DNA from: an uncultured Angelakisella sp.
GTDB taxonomy: Bacteria; Bacillota; Clostridia; Oscillospirales; Ruminococcaceae
Length of the DNA: 5,298 nucleotides
NCBI GenBank assembly: GCA_937914895.1
Contig: CALGIL010000214.1
Location: 1-5,298 of the forward strand
Reading direction: 5' to 3'
Under the pieces are notes generated by a model that saw only the letters and a list, made by a program, of their open reading frames with translations, had not been told where the DNA came from and ran no database searches. A program made the translations under genes and the position numbers. Below, in pieces: positions 4,889-5,298 of the stretch (position 1 is its first letter; every line of letters starts with the position of its first letter).

Positions 4889-5298
4889 TTTATGGTAAAG
4901 GGCGGCGGGGCCTTTGGGAATCCCTTTGGGGGTACTCCGACACTGGGGGGTGATTTTTCGTCGGATGCGCCCCGGGGGCGGGGATATTTTTAATTTGTGT
5001 CCGGGGGAGGCGACACTGTCGATTTACAAAAGGGTGGTCCCTTTAGAACCCCCTTACGCCTCCGGCGGGGGCGGCGCTACCGCTATGTTGACCCAAGAGC
5101 CAAACCCCTTATCGCCTCCGGCGGGGTCTCATGAGTGTAGCTTTCCTGTTGTCCGCCCCGGTCGTGGCGTAAGCCGGTTTATGCTTGTTACTTTCCAGCA
5201 ATGAAAAGGTACCAAAGATTGCCGGGGAGGCCCTATGGGGTGCTTCTTTTTATTGCTATGCTTTATAACCAAGCCACCCTTCCTCCACTTTTGCCCGG
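4889..5298. other. Long non-coding stretch with repeats and small palindromes
   Basis: No recognisable gene, tRNA or rRNA lies in these 410 bases. Open frames exist but start from poor sites (for example a TTG at 4914 without a ribosome site) and translate to low-complexity Gly/Pro-rich sequence. What is visible: an inverted repeat TCCGAC/GTCGGA (4936-4941 with 4960-4965); an 11-base palindrome CGACA-C-TGTCG (5011-5021) whose first eight bases, CGACACTG, also occur at 4938-4945; a two-copy direct repeat (5050-5070 and 5105-5126); and a GCAAT/ATTGC inverted repeat around the palindrome GGTACC near 5190-5225. The stretch could be a dispersed intergenic repeat, a small RNA locus or decayed sequence; none is proven. 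Confidence 0.5.
5050..5126 (+). repeat. Two-copy direct repeat with an internal mini-hairpin
   Basis: Copy one (5050-5070) reads CCCCTTA then CGCCTCCGGCGGGG. Copy two (5105-5126) is identical apart from one inserted T after CCCCTTA. The copies begin 55 bases apart. Each contains a tiny hairpin CGCC-TCC-GGCG. A looser relative occurs in the opposite orientation near 84-105 at the other end of the window. Confidence 0.6.

Noticed and set aside
4892..4993. A 33-residue Gly-rich small open frame starting at the predicted rightward transcription start
   Set aside because: It would need leaderless translation, and its Gly-rich composition looks like a by-product of G-rich DNA. No supporting motif was seen.
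4914..5204. A 96-residue open frame in the right-hand stretch
   Set aside because: It begins at TTG without a ribosome site, runs through the direct repeats, and translates to unrecognised low-complexity sequence.
5129..5296. A minus-strand frame open to the right edge (could be the tail of a gene outside the window)
   Set aside because: Basic, unrecognised sequence crossing the palindromes. A second frame ending at 5256 is equally possible, so neither can be supported.
5235..5298. A plus-strand ATG with GGAGG upstream leading into a hydrophobic stretch that runs off the edge
   Set aside because: The spacing is only four bases, just 21 residues are visible, and no family can be recognised.

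Overview
The window reads as ordinary chromosome from a GC-rich bacterium, probably a Clostridia-type Firmicute (Oscillospirales-like gut anaerobes would fit). The reasons are strong GGAGG-type ribosome sites, sigma-70/SigA-like promoters in AT-rich pockets, a Firmicute-style MATE exporter and high-GC third codon positions. The taxon is inferred from style only; no rRNA or marker gene is present.

Layout: (1) 1-125 is a short non-coding stretch with several small hairpins downstream of a leftward gene. (2) 126-1040 (-) is a LysR-family regulator. (3) 1041-1265 is an AT-rich divergent control region in which a leftward promoter (TTGACA-N17-TACAAT) and a rightward promoter (TTGACA-N16-TATATT) overlap almost completely. 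Their two -35 boxes form an inverted repeat. A GC-rich hairpin follows in the rightward leader. (4) 1266-1994 (+) is an MgtC/SapB-family membrane protein. (5) 1995-2205 holds a good terminator and then a separate promoter. (6) 2206-3342 (+) is a glycerate kinase of the GlxK/GarK family. (7) 3361-3394 is a perfect 15-bp hairpin, a terminator shared by two converging genes. (8) 3406-4779 (-) is a MATE-family multidrug/cation antiporter. (9) 4780-5298 starts with a second divergent promoter pair built on one palindromic -35 box (TTGGCAA), followed by about 400 bases with no convincing gene but with repeats and small palindromes.

The four genes appear to be separate transcription units rather than an operon. 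LysR and mgtC are the only pair likely to be functionally tied, through the shared promoter region; glycerate kinase (central carbon, glycerate to phosphoglycerate) and the MATE exporter look independent. I see no clear novel multi-gene system. The most unusual items are the two overlapping divergent promoter arrangements and the repeat-bearing non-coding stretch at the right end, into which one of those promoters points.
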